In this document: one piece after another, positions 22,238-32,577 of the stretch | Numbering within the stretch: position 1 is the first letter of the stretch | Layout: every line of letters starts with the position of its first letter | Source: Lineus longissimus | Taxonomy: Eukaryota > Nemertea > Pilidiophora > Heteronemertea > Lineidae | Direction of reading: 5' to 3' | Length of the DNA: 64,000 nt | Assembly: GCF_910592395.1 (NCBI RefSeq) | Contig: NC_088309.1 | Span: forward strand, 14,140,599 to 14,204,598 | Position numbers and translations under genes: made by a program | Notes under the pieces: generated by a model | Told to the model about the DNA's origin: nothing | What the model saw: the letters and a program-made list of their open reading frames with translations, nothing else | Database searches by the model: none

Positions 22238-23284
22238 ATCCTCATCTGGAAATATACGTGAACGGTTTCTGTTGTACAAAACAGATCATTAGAAGCTATA
22301 GTCTATGATAGCACTATACTTGGTCACTATTCAAGACATTTGCAGTGTATCATAAAGAGCTGACAGAGATGAAAGTAAATTTGATTGCCAGGACAACAAC
22401 TACAACACGAGAGCTTGGCTTTGGGAGTGCAGAAAGACCAGCAGAAAGGAATCAAGTGGACAATATTAAAGGAGTTTCTAGTTCTAAGGTTATACTAGAC
22501 ATTATTATTGCACGGAATAGTCCACTGAAAGTTATGTAAAACGGAAGAAAGAATCATTTGGGAAATATTGTTCCGGACACTGCCGAGGACAGCGTTTTAT
22601 CAAGTCCAAGAATTCACGTCGGTGAACAGAGCAAGGAAGTACCATAGTCATGATAGTGATATTTCCATGATGGATGATGTTTACATCAGGAACTTTTAAA
22701 TGTTTTTGAAGGATTGTGCTCGATGAACTAGTGTAATTTTTGCTTAACATTAACAAGTCTCCTGCACATTCTTGTTATAGCACGGAATTTTGTTTATTGT
22801 GACGCGACGTCATAAATATGTCAAAGGCACAGACATGTCGTCACCTAAGAATTAACAAGGAGCACTCGCCCGGGAGATATTCAACTGGAACTGTACTGAA
22901 CTGTATTCGTGTATTATGGGTTTTATTTGTGACTTTATTTTCAAACTACTCGCAGAGGACACTAACCCCAGCGCGGTGCTCCAATCAAGCAGAGGGATTT
23001 ACTAATACAAGACAAGACCAGGCAATCACTCCAATCAGAACAATTATGAACAATGTGTTCTTAAATCGCACTTTTAAAATTATGAAAATAATAAGCTTTT
23101 GGTTGGACTTGCAAGTGGATTATATGAAATAGTCAGCAAAAGTTTGCTGGGTGACAAGGTGGTATCTTGAATTAGAGCAGGTGTTGCTAGCTCATTTTTG
23201 TAGCGGGGAGGGGTGTTAATGATATTTTAGGATGCATGTTAGAATGAATGGAGAAATTTGAATAATTTCAATGACATGAGGAAG
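22238..23284 (+). other. Internal LTR-element sequence with short ORFs of unknown meaning
   Basis: Plus ORFs at 22345-22539 and 22818-23132 are open for 64 and 104 codons. The second has a hydrophobic stretch (VLWVLFVTLFSNYS). Neither is recognised and both may be chance. Confidence 0.3.
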
Positions 23285-23405
23285 ACGTTTTAGTGAGTAA
23301 TTGTGCTCAGATGTAGTTTTATTGAGTGAGTAATTGTACTCAGATGAAGTTTTAGTGAGTAATTGTGCTCAGGTGAAGTTTTAGTGAGTAATTGTACTCC
23401 GAGAG
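23285..23405. repeat. Short tandem repeat, period about 37 bp, 3-4 copies
   Basis: Copies of TTTAGTGAGTAATTGTGCTC or ...TACTC followed by AGATGAAG or AGGTGAAG. A weaker copy continues to about 23440. Not a CRISPR array: the units are contiguous and diverged. Confidence 0.75.
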
Positions 23406-23770
23406 AAAATAGATTTAGTGAATAATTGTATTCCAGGTATCTATATATTGAGAAAAATGGGAGTAAGGTAAATTTTGTACTCAGAGGGTTACGGTATTTC
23501 ATATGTGGATGAAAACGAAAGTAATTGTACTCCAGATGAAACAGAGGAAAAAAGGAATGATTGCAGTCCAGAGGTTGAACAGATCTGCAAGGACAGTGTT
23601 ATTTTAGAGCTTAATTTAAGGTTTTGATTTTGAGAAATAGCAATGACATTTTAAAGCAGGATGTGCAGATTTTAGGAAATGGGTAGAAATACTTTTGTTG
23701 GGGGAATACATGTATCATGTAATCAGGAGCAGATGTTGCTTGCTCATTTTGCGGGTGCAAAATTATCCGT

Positions 23771-23780
23771 AGGGGGGAAG
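23771..23780 (+). other. Polypurine tract of the LTR element
   Basis: AGGGGGGAAG immediately before the TGTAAGG start of the right LTR, where plus-strand priming occurs in LTR retroelements. Confidence 0.7.
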
Positions 23781-24259
23781 TGTAAGGTTAGGTGTTTGCG
23801 ATGTAGGCCTATGGCTTAGTATATAGCTCACATTAGCATGTAACGTATTACAGGTATCAGGAATCCCAGGGTTGTTGGCAGGTTGCCACAAGGGTTAAAA
23901 TATGTGTTGGCCTACAGGCTCAGATCACACCATTGAATATTATATAACGTATTGACTTATTATTGGGGCGAGCTAGCAACGATTTGTTGTGTGAGAGAGT
24001 CGGGTCTGTGCAATGGCGTAGACTAGTTCTACATGGGATTTGTTGTATGAGAGAGTGTACCATATACCATACGCCAAGTGATTAAAACAAGAATGATGAG
24101 GAATCATGAGTTGTTAATTGATCAAGTAGCTGAGAGGTAAACCAAGATGAGGCATCACCTGGTGTGGTGGCCCTCTCCAGGCTAGTCCCGGCAGAACTGA
24201 GAGGAGCCACCCAGCAGCATCAACACCAGGAAGGTACCATAAACGCGTACGACCTCACA
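23781..24259 (+). repeat. Right (3') LTR
   Basis: 479 bp beginning TGTAAGGTTAGGTGTTTGCG and ending GACCTCACA. It contains a roughly 75-bp segment with two copies of ATTTGTTGTRTGAGAGAGT that is reduced in the left LTR, which suggests deletion there by recombination between these short repeats. Confidence 0.85.
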
Positions 24260-24263
24260 CGGG

Positions 24264-24720
24264 TATGAGGCTTGTATAGCCATAGATTCTTTGCGATGCC
24301 CATTTGAAGCATTTCCGGGCCTACACAAGAAAAAAAGGTAAGAGAAAGCTGAAAATACCAGTCTTGAGATACGAGGGTAGGAAAGTGACAGAGGACATTG
24401 AAAGGGCGCGGCTTTCGATCCCCAGACAGTCGATAACAAGGATAGACCGGGCCACTGCAAGATGGACGATATCACAATCAAGGTAAAAGACGTTGAAAAG
24501 TGCCGAAGGAGTCTAAAAAGTGACAGATCCTGGGTCCAGATAAAATCAGTCCGAGAGTGTCGAAGGAACAAAGTACAAATCTAGCTCCCCCTAGCCGCAC
24601 TGTTTCAGAAACATTAGCTGCAGGACTCGTTCAAAGGCATGGAAAGTTCCTGAGGTCTGCCCAATTCACAAAAAGGATTCGAGAAACAATGTCAACACCC
24701 AGAGCCCGCACATGTTGGAG
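24264..24720 (+). pseudogene. LINE ORF2 fragment, right half: start of the reverse transcriptase domain
   Basis: The frame continues from 13993 as YEACIAIDS, then RAYTRKKGKRKLKIPVLRY, EGRKVTEDIERA, GPDKISPRVSKEQ, LAALFQK (second frame) and AWKVPEVCPIHKKDSRN (third frame). These are the RT motif-1 and motif-2 words of CR1/Jockey-clade LINEs (GPDGI, WK...V.PIHKK). At least two frameshifts and several stops make it a pseudogene. It ends near 24720, before the RT catalytic motif. Confidence 0.75.
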
Positions 24721-24771
24721 GTGACATGATAGTAAAGTTAGCTTAGTGAACCATGCGCATCATTCATTAGC

Positions 24772-24843
24772 TACAGCTGAAGTTGTTTGTACAGCTGAAG
24801 TTGTTTCTACAGCTGAAGTTGTTTGTACAGCTGAAGTTGTTTG
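24772..24843. repeat. 18-bp tandem repeat, 4 copies
   Basis: Unit TACAGCTGAAGTTGTTTG repeated four times with one base change in copy 2. CAGCTG is an E-box/PvuII-type palindrome. Confidence 0.95.
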
Positions 24844-24953
24844 TGAGAAAAAGGGACCTTTTTGGCTGATGGTCTTTCGGTGCCAAAGCACACAATTGCA
24901 CTATAAGACCATCGTATAACTCAATGATGAAAGTTCCAGCATCAGTAGTTTAT

Positions 24954-25525
24954 AATAACGGTCAATTTAGGCCATTTGACCTCTGTGACCTTGAAGAGGA
25001 GGTCAAATCAAAAACTCTGGTATTATGTAATGTAGACTCATGAGAAGTGTCCACAGAAAAAATTTCATGATTTTAGCTAGCATAATACACGAGATAGCCA
25101 AGAGTACTTTTTCACATGAAGCACCCCTGGGGCTACATCACTTAGATAGCCAGCTAAGACAAAATATTAAATCCAAGTCGCACAGAGCCTTTCATTTTAG
25201 ACATTTGCTATAGAGATTAGATTACTCTCAATACCCTCGTATTTCCCTTCATAGTCCTACCCAATTTCCCTTCGTTTCCCATATCTATAGCTTAGTAAAA
25301 TGTATCGTCATTACAATATAACAATCAGGTGATGATTGAGCCCTCAGTTAGGGAGATATAGCACTTGAGCTGGACCGAACTTTGGTCGCCGATGTTTTAT
25401 TTCATGGGGATGAACCAAGTTTCAAGTTGATAGCTCCAGTTAATGTGCCTTGCTAACGGACAACAACGATGACGATCACCGATGCTGCGACATAATATAA
25501 GCTCACCTCTCTGGAGGTGAGCTAA
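24954..25525 (+). mobile_element. Truncated type A element, hairpin end
   Basis: One core beginning GCCATTTGACCTCTGTGACC, followed by diverged core sequence, a short degenerate ACG array, and the hairpin 25501-25522 (GCTCACCTC, loop TCTG, GAGGTGAGC). The next element's GGCC end starts within 5 bp, so the two lie head-to-tail. Confidence 0.65.
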
Positions 25526-25796
25526 ATGAAACAGCCAGGGCCATTGTGCTCACCTGTCGACATGGAAGGGAGAACATGAAGAACTTGTTATGAAAAATGA
25601 CGTTTATAATGGCTATGGTAGGCAAAAATGGACTCGAACATGATAGGTGCTTTTGACTTCATTGATGATTTTTTAAACTTTGCCCCCTAGAGGCCACGTT
25701 TGTAATTGAATCCCGACTGTAGTTGGTCGTTTAGGTAGGACTTATCTAAAAGAATCTTTATACATGTTTAGAATGATCTAGGTCACATAGTAAGGA
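25526..25796 (+). mobile_element. GGCC-end fragment of a type A element
   Basis: Starts TGAAACAGCCAGGGCCATTG and TGCTCACC, then runs about 270 bp with a partial core (GCCCCCTAGAGGCCAC). It has no hairpin end and is cut by the next GGCC end at 25797. Confidence 0.6.
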
Positions 25797-25917
25797 TGAA
25801 ATGGCCAAGGGCCATTTTGCTCACCGAATAGATATTTGGTAGTTGTTAATTCATCCTGGTTAAGAAACATGCTACAAGTATAGTATATAGGTCAAACAAA
25901 AGTCGGTATGACTGAAA
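25797..25917 (+). mobile_element. GGCC-end fragment of a type C element
   Basis: Starts ATGGCCAAGGGCCATTTTGC, TCACCGAATAGATATTTGGT and continues to AAAGTCGGTATGAC, as in the copies at 19951 and, on the minus strand, 43192. After that the similarity stops. Confidence 0.6.
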
Positions 25918-26302
25918 GGATGTAAACCCCGGTTCAAAAACAGGTGCCAACACTAAGGAAATCATTATACCATATTTGTCCACCAACAAACAAAAATAAA
26001 TCCTAAGTTCGAGGCGTTTCTAAAATTAGGTTCCTGGCAAAGTGTAAATCAATATATATCATTCGTTTTCTTGGCCATCAACGAACAATGACGGGTCAAT
26101 ATTGATCTCTTGCAAAATGTTAATAAAGCGGTTATAATGCGGAAAAATAGCATCGCAAAGCGAGCATAACCCCTCAGCATATTAAGGTTGAAGGTGAGAT
26201 AATGGTGAAGTTGGCTTAGTGGAGTGGCTAGTTTGCATATGGAGATTAAAATTGTGGAAACCTATCTTGAGGATGTGAGACATATTTAATTTCGAATCGC
26301 TT
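25918..26302. other. No recognisable feature
   Basis: Unique-looking 385 bp between the truncated ends and the D-type core. Confidence 0.4.
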
Positions 26303-26437
26303 CCATCCCCCAAGCCGTTCTCCTCGAAATTGACGGAAGCCGATTTCAAGCACGTTGCCCTGCTGACCATATTGAGAATCAGAACGAGCCGGTTTTCAAA
26401 AGGAACCCTCCTCTAGTCACCCCCAACGTACATACCA
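26303..26437 (+). repeat. D unit (146-bp core of the type B elements)
   Basis: Contains GTTCTCCTCGAAATTGACGG, CCGATTTCAAGCACG and CCCAACGTACATACC. It abuts the GGCC end of B1. Confidence 0.7.
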
Positions 26438-27634
26438 ACAAGAGGCCCAAGGGCCTGGCGCTCAGCTGAGTTAATATCATTAATATCTTCCCGGTGTTTA
26501 GTTCATTATGCATGAAAATGGCATGCTCCATGGTATTTGATATCCTTTTGCGTTCACTACGGTACCAATGTTTTTGGTTGACATAATTATGCCACTGTTC
26601 ATTCCTCAATCCTGACCATAATTCGGGTGAAATCATCGTATGAAAATATTTACCGAAACATGAAGTTTATGCCATGAATGAGGATACTCATTGTCATAGC
26701 CTCGTTTACAAGTACGAAGTATTTTCCCGCGAATATTCAAAACTGCTTGGCTCCTTGCCAGTTAAATAACATGTGACTATACACAAAATAGAAAACTTTG
26801 ATGGAAATTGTAAATCATTTTTTTTTCTATCAGGGGAAACAAGCTGATGATGATCAAATAAATTATTCATGAGAAATCGTTTTGTTGCTGAAGCTTGCAT
26901 GACGAAGTTAATGCTCAACCTTTTCTTGTGCTCTACTGCGCCACCGTAGTTTTCTATTTAGACCAGCGATGACGTCATTTCTGGTGATTCCCTACGTTGT
27001 CCAATGAGCGCTTTTTAAAATGTGCCATTTGGTATTGTACAGTATGCAATGTATTTTTTCAGCGCTGCCAGTTGCCGAAGAGAATGCCGTAGCTCCCTCA
27101 ATTTCCAATCAATTTTTATGGGAGTGACATTATTGTATTGCTTAGAATGTCTACTTTTTACTCATGAAAGAATCGTAGAACTAAAACATAGATAGGCGAA
27201 CAGAATCATGCCGATTCACTGCACATACTGTGGGAATTCTCCACTTCAAAATACATCGGCAATGTCATCGCGAACAGAGCATGCACTTCCGATATCGTTT
27301 TCACAGAAATGTCGCCAAATATTCAAGAACTAATTTCTGAATTTAGTCCCTAAAGACCTTATGACTACCACTGAAACGAACTAGTGATAATATCGCCTAC
27401 CAGACTACTTTTTAAGCAGAAAATTGGGTACTTGAGTGTCATTGAGCTCCAAGATTATTGCACATAGCGTAAACAACATGCCGCCATTTTGTCTCCGCTT
27501 CGGTATTTCGTACGCCGCTTATAATGCACCTTCTCAATTAAAACCAACATAATAAGGCCTTACATCGTTGATTGAATAGGAACACCACACAAAACACAAT
27601 AAAGTGGGGTACAATCGATTACGAAGCTGAAGTG

Positions 27635-27854
27635 TGTCAACAACGTCGTCTCGTTGTTAGAATAGAATGGAATAGAATAGAAGTTCCTATAAAGTATATA
27701 TTGATAATCTAAATAGTACAAAGTTCTGTATGATGTATCAAGTAATAGCATCCATGTTGATATGCTAATCAGATGAATACATTAGGTTAGATACATTACT
27801 TAACACGAGATGTCTCTGTTGTAGCATAACATAATAATAAGGTATTCTGTTACA
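27635..27854 (-). repeat. 3' LTR of the gypsy element
   Basis: 220 bp, TG...CA ended in the element's direction. It differs from the other LTR only at the base in GTAGCATAAC against GTAGAATAAC. Confidence 0.97.
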
Positions 27855-27865
27855 TCTCCCTCCTT
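27855..27865 (-). other. Polypurine tract of the gypsy element
   Basis: On the minus strand AAGGAGGGAGA directly precedes the 3' LTR. Confidence 0.85.
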
Positions 27866-28273
27866 GGAAATGGGATGATTGACTTGAAGTTGATTATCCT
27901 ATAGCTAAGTACAATTATGAATATAAAAATATAAAAAGCAAAGTTTCACACAGTTGGGTGATCAGTCCAGATCTGCTGAATGCTTGGTCGTAACAACAAT
28001 TATAGTATATAACAGTATATGAAATAGTATTCTGGCATAACTCTGAAGAAGATAATATACCAGCAAAATAAAGTGGCCATTTGGCATCATCATGTATAAA
28101 TTGCATGGAATTACATATTATGCAAATAAGAAAACAGTTTAATTCTATCTTACACCGTTAATTGAATGAATGATTATATATATATAATTGTTTCATTACT
28201 AAAGTCTAAAATTGTCTAAAACATTGTCTCTGATTGAGAATGTCTCTGATTGTTCTCAATTTGATCTTACAAT

Positions 28274-31200
28274 TTAATTATCATATCTGCTTGGTTTGCG
28301 AATTGAACGACCAGATCTAGTCTGATAGACCTTATCACCACTACCAGTATCAGTGCTTTCAGCAGTGTTCTTAGGCTGAGTTGGAGGTGTGATATCACCC
28401 GGATACTCATTGGTTTCAATGTCAAAGTTCTCAGGTTCACTTAATTGTTCATCTGTGAATCGCTCATTGGTTGCACGCAAATATTTTCTGTTGCGGCGGT
28501 ATGTACCCTTATCAGTTTTCACAGTATATGAACGTGGTTCTGACAGTTTCTCAGTTACATAACCAGGGTTCCAGACTCCTGACTTGGGGTCTTGGACGCG
28601 AATATTTTGTCCGGTTTGTAGCTCAGGAAACGGTTCTGCTCTGGCTCTTTGGTCGTAGTAGTGTTTCTGTAGATCCTGTCGGTGCTGTAAAGCCTCCTTA
28701 GTACTGTCATTATCAGTAGGTCTACACTGATGGAGTGATCTCTTCATCGGCAATGTCGTTCTCGGCTCCCGGCTCATGAGTAGTTTCGCAGGACTAGCGA
28801 TGTTACTCGAGACGGGTGTTGTTCTATAGTTCAGTAAGGCGATATTAGCGTCTTCACCTGCATCTAGTGCTTTAAGGATGAGTTTTTTCACAGTCTGTAC
28901 ACACCTTTCTACCATGCCGTTGCTCTGGGCATAGTGAGGACTGCTTGTTGTGTGTTTTATTCCGTAAGAAGCGCAGAATGATTTGAATGCGTAGCTATCA
29001 TATTGTGGACCATTGTCAGACACAAGTTCTTCTGGTATTCCGTATTCGCAAATTACAGACTTGGTAAATGCGATTACTGTCTCTGAACTAAGTGACTTTC
29101 CTAGTCGTCTTACCACTGGAAACTTGGAATAGTAGTCCACGTATAGCAAGTAATGCACTTGATTGTGCTCAAACAAATCTGAAGCAAGCCTCTGCCAGGG
29201 ATATTGTGCGATACTATGCGGTTTCAATGGCTCACGTTGTTGCTTGTTCTGATGCGCTTGGCAAATGCTACACTGTGACACTAGTTGCTTGATTTCATTT
29301 GTCAGTCCGGGCCAAAACACTGATTGTTTCGCGCGGAGAATGCATTTTTCAATGCCTTGATGTCCTTGGTGGACTGCTTTCAGAATGTCCTTTCGGAGAG
29401 AGTTCGGTATAATGATTCGATCGCATTTGAATAGAAGTCCGTCTTCAACACTAACATCTTCACGATAGTTGAAATAGTCAATTGCCTCTGCTGGGCAACC
29501 ATCTCTGGTTTCAGGCCATCCTTCTACAACAAGGGCTTTCAGGATTTGAAGGTTGTTGTCAGATTTAGTATGGTGGCGAATTTTTTCTAGATTGTCAGTG
29601 TCTGTCGCATTATGGTTTCGCGTAATGAGATTAACCGGTATATCGGGAATTTCCTTGAAATCTGGCGAATTCAACTCACGGTTTGGATCAACCCTTGATA
29701 GGGGGTCAGCGATCACGTTTTTCTTTCCAGGAAGATATTCAACTGCTACGTCATACTTTGACATGCGCAAAAGTAACCGTTGTAGTCGTGGACTGCATTT
29801 CGATATCGGCTTCTTTGCAGCGGCAACGATTGGTTTATGGTCCGTTTGGACGATTACATGTTTGCCGTACACATAATGGTTGAATCTTTCTAAAGACCAC
29901 ACTACTCCGAGTAGTTCTCGTTCGATGTTACTGTAATTTTGTTCAGTCTCTGAAAGTGTCCTGGACGCATAACATACAGGCTTTTCATCCTGCATCAACA
30001 CAGCACCTAGCCCACGGAGTGATGCGTCTGTTTGCAGCACACTTGGCTTCTTCGGATCGAAGTATGCTAAAGCATCAGCAGAAATGATGATGCCCTTGAG
30101 TTTATCAAAGGCGGCTTGATGCTCAGGGTTCCATTGCCAGCTGATTTCTTTCTTAGTCAAATCGCGAAGTGGAGCAGCAATGGTTGCGATACTAGCATTG
30201 AAACGATTTAGGTAGTTTACTAGACCTAAGTATGATTGTAGGTCTTGTATGCATGTTGGCGGCGACATTTCGGTGATTGCGCTGACTTTCGCTGGATCAG
30301 GCTTCATACCAGTAGCTGTCCACTGGTGACCGAAGAATTTGGTCTCTGGAATCTTGAATTGCAGTTTATCCAGATTGAATTTGACATTGTTCTCTCTGGC
30401 ACATTCTAACAGTTCAATGAAGTTGTTATCATGTCCCTTTTCACCAGCTCCGAACACAAAGATATCGTCGGCGATACCTGTTACGCCCGCTAAGTCACCA
30501 AAGGTCTCATCCATTTTCCTCTGAAAAATGTCTTGGCTTACAATGAGGCCAAAAGGAAGGCGTTTATAGCGATAGCGACCAAAAGGTGTGCTGAAAGTAG
30601 TCAGCAGCGATGATTGCTCGTCCAATCGTACCATCCAATACCCTGAACGGGCATCAACGACTGAGAAATGGGTGGCACCGGCAAGTTTAGGTGCTATGTC
30701 GTCTATCGTACGAGTGTAGTAATGTTCACGCTTGATTGCTTCATTAAGATCGCGCGGATCAAGGCAGATTCGTAGGCCTTTTCCGTGACCTTTGTCGACG
30801 ATGACAAATGAGTTGACCCATTCGGTCGGTTCCTCTACCTTTGCTAGTATGTCGAGAGATTCCATTCTCTCCAGCTCAGATTTGAATCCATCTTGAAGAT
30901 GAATTCCAACAGCGCGTGGCGGGTGTATGGTTGGTGTAGCACTGTCCTTTAGTTCGATATGATAAGGTTCACCAGGAAATGAACCGATCCCGGTGAATAC
31001 ATCTTTGTAGTCAGTTACAACATATTCCTTTGTGAGTGGTTTGTGATGTTTCGGTTTGATTTCGCAAGTGACACGTATAAGGTCAAGGGTCTGGCAATCC
31101 TTGAGACCGATTATAGTCCCACCTGAATCAGTTACATCAAAGATGATAGGTTCCTTCTTGCCATTGTGTCTCAGGTAAAGCGTACATGAACCATGATTTG

Positions 31201-32353
31201 CGATTTCTGTGCCTCCATAAGCAACAAGTTTTGCGGTTGGCGGAGTCAGGTTATGATTTGGCGGGAATAGTCTGCGATACTCTGACTTTGGTATCACATT
31301 GGTTGCAGCACCAGTATCGAGCTTACACTGAATGGATGCATACTGTTTGTGGAATGGCTTTGTAGTGACTGCGAATTTTCGAATTATCTCGGATGCTGAA
31401 TGAACACTATCCACTGGTTTTTTATCGGACTGGGTTTCGATTGATCCTACAAAAAGATCATTGAAAGAATCAGTGGTTTCATCCGTATCTAACTCATGAA
31501 CTTTATTGCGGTGACGCCTTGGGTTTTGTTTCGATTTGTGAGGGTTTGACGCTGAGTGACACACAGATGCAAAATGTCCGATTTTTGAACATTTGGCACA
31601 TTGAGAGTTACGCGCTGGGCATTGACTTCGACTTTCATGGCGCTGATTACCACAAAAGTAACACATCTGGCCCCGTCCGGCTGGTTTCCTGAATCCTTCA
31701 GATTTTCTTGAATCGTGGTTTTTCGTGTCCTTCTGGAAGAATTTGCCGTGACTATGAGATTTGTGTCCTCCTTTGCGAAAAGCATGGACTTCCTTGGTTG
31801 GGTCCATTTCTTTAGATTTCAGTTTGGTTGCTTCTGCAACACGCGCATATTCGATGGCTAGATTCAATGTGAGAGTATTTCCTTTCTCGATGCATTTTGA
31901 TCGAACCTTTTCCTCACGGACACCGAATACGATGGAATCTCTTAGCATTTCTGCCTTTGTGTCTCCCGTATAACCACAGTCTGCAACAAGCAGCCTGAGT
32001 TCCGTCAGAAACTCCTCGAATGGACGATCATTCTGAATAGTTCGGCGTAGTTTGAATCTATGAACTAGGTAATTGGCATGTGGGTTAACGAATTCTTCGA
32101 ACTTTTTCCAGTAGTTCTCTAAAAGTTTCTGTTCATCGGCGGTTAACCCCCATGAATTGAACAAATCAAGTCCTCTATCTCCTGCCCATATCAGAAGATA
32201 CTTGCACTTAACCGCTTCTGCAGTGTCTTGTAAAGGACCGTCGAAGATCATTTGGCATTTTTGACGCCATTTCCGATACCTCGAATAAAGTTCAGGCCCA
32301 CAATCCCAGTCAATAGTCGGACCTTGATTGAGGTTGGCTAAGGCAACAGCCAT
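28274..32353 (-). CDS. Gag-Pol polyprotein of the Ty3/gypsy element, 1359 aa
   Basis: One uninterrupted frame. The start ATG is in AACAATGG context. Gag has two zinc knuckles at residues 231-245 (CX2CX4HX5C) and 252-265 (CX2CX4HX4C). Pol follows without a frameshift: aspartic protease LDTGAA with Asp346; reverse transcriptase with Asp567, LPFGL 599-603 and the catalytic pair 629-630 in IADD, where YADD or YVDD is more usual; RNase H with Asp776, Glu811/813 and Asp838; integrase HHCC zinc site His995, His998, Cys1028, Cys1031; and DDE Asp1059, Asp1113, Glu1149 with 35 residues between the last two. A basic tail after about 1230 ends in SGRSIRKPSRYDN, with no obvious chromodomain. It makes the capsid and copies and integrates the element's RNA. 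Gag and Pol fused in one frame is seen in some Mag-lineage elements. Confidence 0.97.
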   Translation of the reverse strand: MAVALANLNQGPTIDWDCGPELYSRYRKWRQKCQMIFDGPLQDTAEAVKCKYLLIWAGDRGLDLFNSWGLTADEQKLLENYWKKFEEFVNPHANYLVHRFKLRRTIQNDRPFEEFLTELRLLVADCGYTGDTKAEMLRDSIVFGVREEKVRSKCIEKGNTLTLNLAIEYARVAEATKLKSKEMDPTKEVHAFRKGGHKSHSHGKFFQKDTKNHDSRKSEGFRKPAGRGQMCYFCGNQRHESRSQCPARNSQCAKCSKIGHFASVCHSASNPHKSKQNPRRHRNKVHELDTDETTDSFNDLFVGSIETQSDKKPVDSVHSASEIIRKFAVTTKPFHKQYASIQCKLDTGAATNVIPKSEYRRLFPPNHNLTPPTAKLVAYGGTEIANHGSCTLYLRHNGKKEPIIFDVTDSGGTIIGLKDCQTLDLIRVTCEIKPKHHKPLTKEYVVTDYKDVFTGIGSFPGEPYHIELKDSATPTIHPPRAVGIHLQDGFKSELERMESLDILAKVEEPTEWVNSFVIVDKGHGKGLRICLDPRDLNEAIKREHYYTRTIDDIAPKLAGATHFSVVDARSGYWMVRLDEQSSLLTTFSTPFGRYRYKRLPFGLIVSQDIFQRKMDETFGDLAGVTGIADDIFVFGAGEKGHDNNFIELLECARENNVKFNLDKLQFKIPETKFFGHQWTATGMKPDPAKVSAITEMSPPTCIQDLQSYLGLVNYLNRFNASIATIAAPLRDLTKKEISWQWNPEHQAAFDKLKGIIISADALAYFDPKKPSVLQTDASLRGLGAVLMQDEKPVCYASRTLSETEQNYSNIERELLGVVWSLERFNHYVYGKHVIVQTDHKPIVAAAKKPISKCSPRLQRLLLRMSKYDVAVEYLPGKKNVIADPLSRVDPNRELNSPDFKEIPDIPVNLITRNHNATDTDNLEKIRHHTKSDNNLQILKALVVEGWPETRDGCPAEAIDYFNYREDVSVEDGLLFKCDRIIIPNSLRKDILKAVHQGHQGIEKCILRAKQSVFWPGLTNEIKQLVSQCSICQAHQNKQQREPLKPHSIAQYPWQRLASDLFEHNQVHYLLYVDYYSKFPVVRRLGKSLSSETVIAFTKSVICEYGIPEELVSDNGPQYDSYAFKSFCASYGIKHTTSSPHYAQSNGMVERCVQTVKKLILKALDAGEDANIALLNYRTTPVSSNIASPAKLLMSREPRTTLPMKRSLHQCRPTDNDSTKEALQHRQDLQKHYYDQRARAEPFPELQTGQNIRVQDPKSGVWNPGYVTEKLSEPRSYTVKTDKGTYRRNRKYLRATNERFTDEQLSEPENFDIETNEYPGDITPPTQPKNTAESTDTGSGDKVYQTRSGRSIRKPSRYDN

Positions 32354-32563
32354 TGTTCATGCACTCCACACTAGTTAAGCACAGAGAAATACACAGGAAA
32401 ATGTACACGATACGCCCCTTAGTGCATTTTGTACACAGATCCGCCCCTTAGTGCATTTGTACATACTATATACAGGGATGCTGGGGATGCAGAATCCTCT
32501 CAGGATAGCGAAAGTTTGTGGCACAAAAGTTCCTAGATTACCTGCAGACTTGGATTCTTTCTG

Positions 32564-32577
32564 CACTTCTGACACCA
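32564..32577 (-). other. tRNA primer-binding site of the gypsy element (tRNA-Leu type)
   Basis: On the minus strand TGGTGTCAGAAGTG directly follows the 5' LTR. It is complementary to the 3' end of animal tRNA-Leu (CACTTCTGACA plus CCA) as I recall it, for 14 bases. Confidence 0.8.

Larger units (their letters stand above)
13994..24259 (+). mobile_element. 10.3 kb LTR retrotransposon with decayed Gag and no visible Pol
   Basis: LTRs at 13994-14397 and 23781-24259 both begin TGTA and end CTCACA. The flanks are CGAG (13990-13993) and CGGG (24260-24263), a 4-bp duplication with one change; deleting one copy rejoins the interrupted LINE frame. After the left LTR and one base comes a TGG-starting primer-binding candidate; before the right LTR is the purine tract AGGGGGGAAG. 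The interior holds a Ty3/gypsy-like Gag pseudogene, a LINE 3' tail (15570-15728), two unknown ORFs, and the nested element 19951-22237. I found no protease, RT, RNase H or integrase motif. Confidence 0.8.

Noticed and set aside
23285-23405. CRISPR-like array
   Set aside because: Units are contiguous, diverged and lack unique spacers, and the genome is animal.
26379-26636. Minus ORF recurring in B1, B2, B3 and B4 (ISPELWSGLRNEQWHNYV)
   Set aside because: Copies are nearly identical at DNA level, so the open frame is explained by recent copying; no family resemblance and the frame runs through the terminal palindrome.
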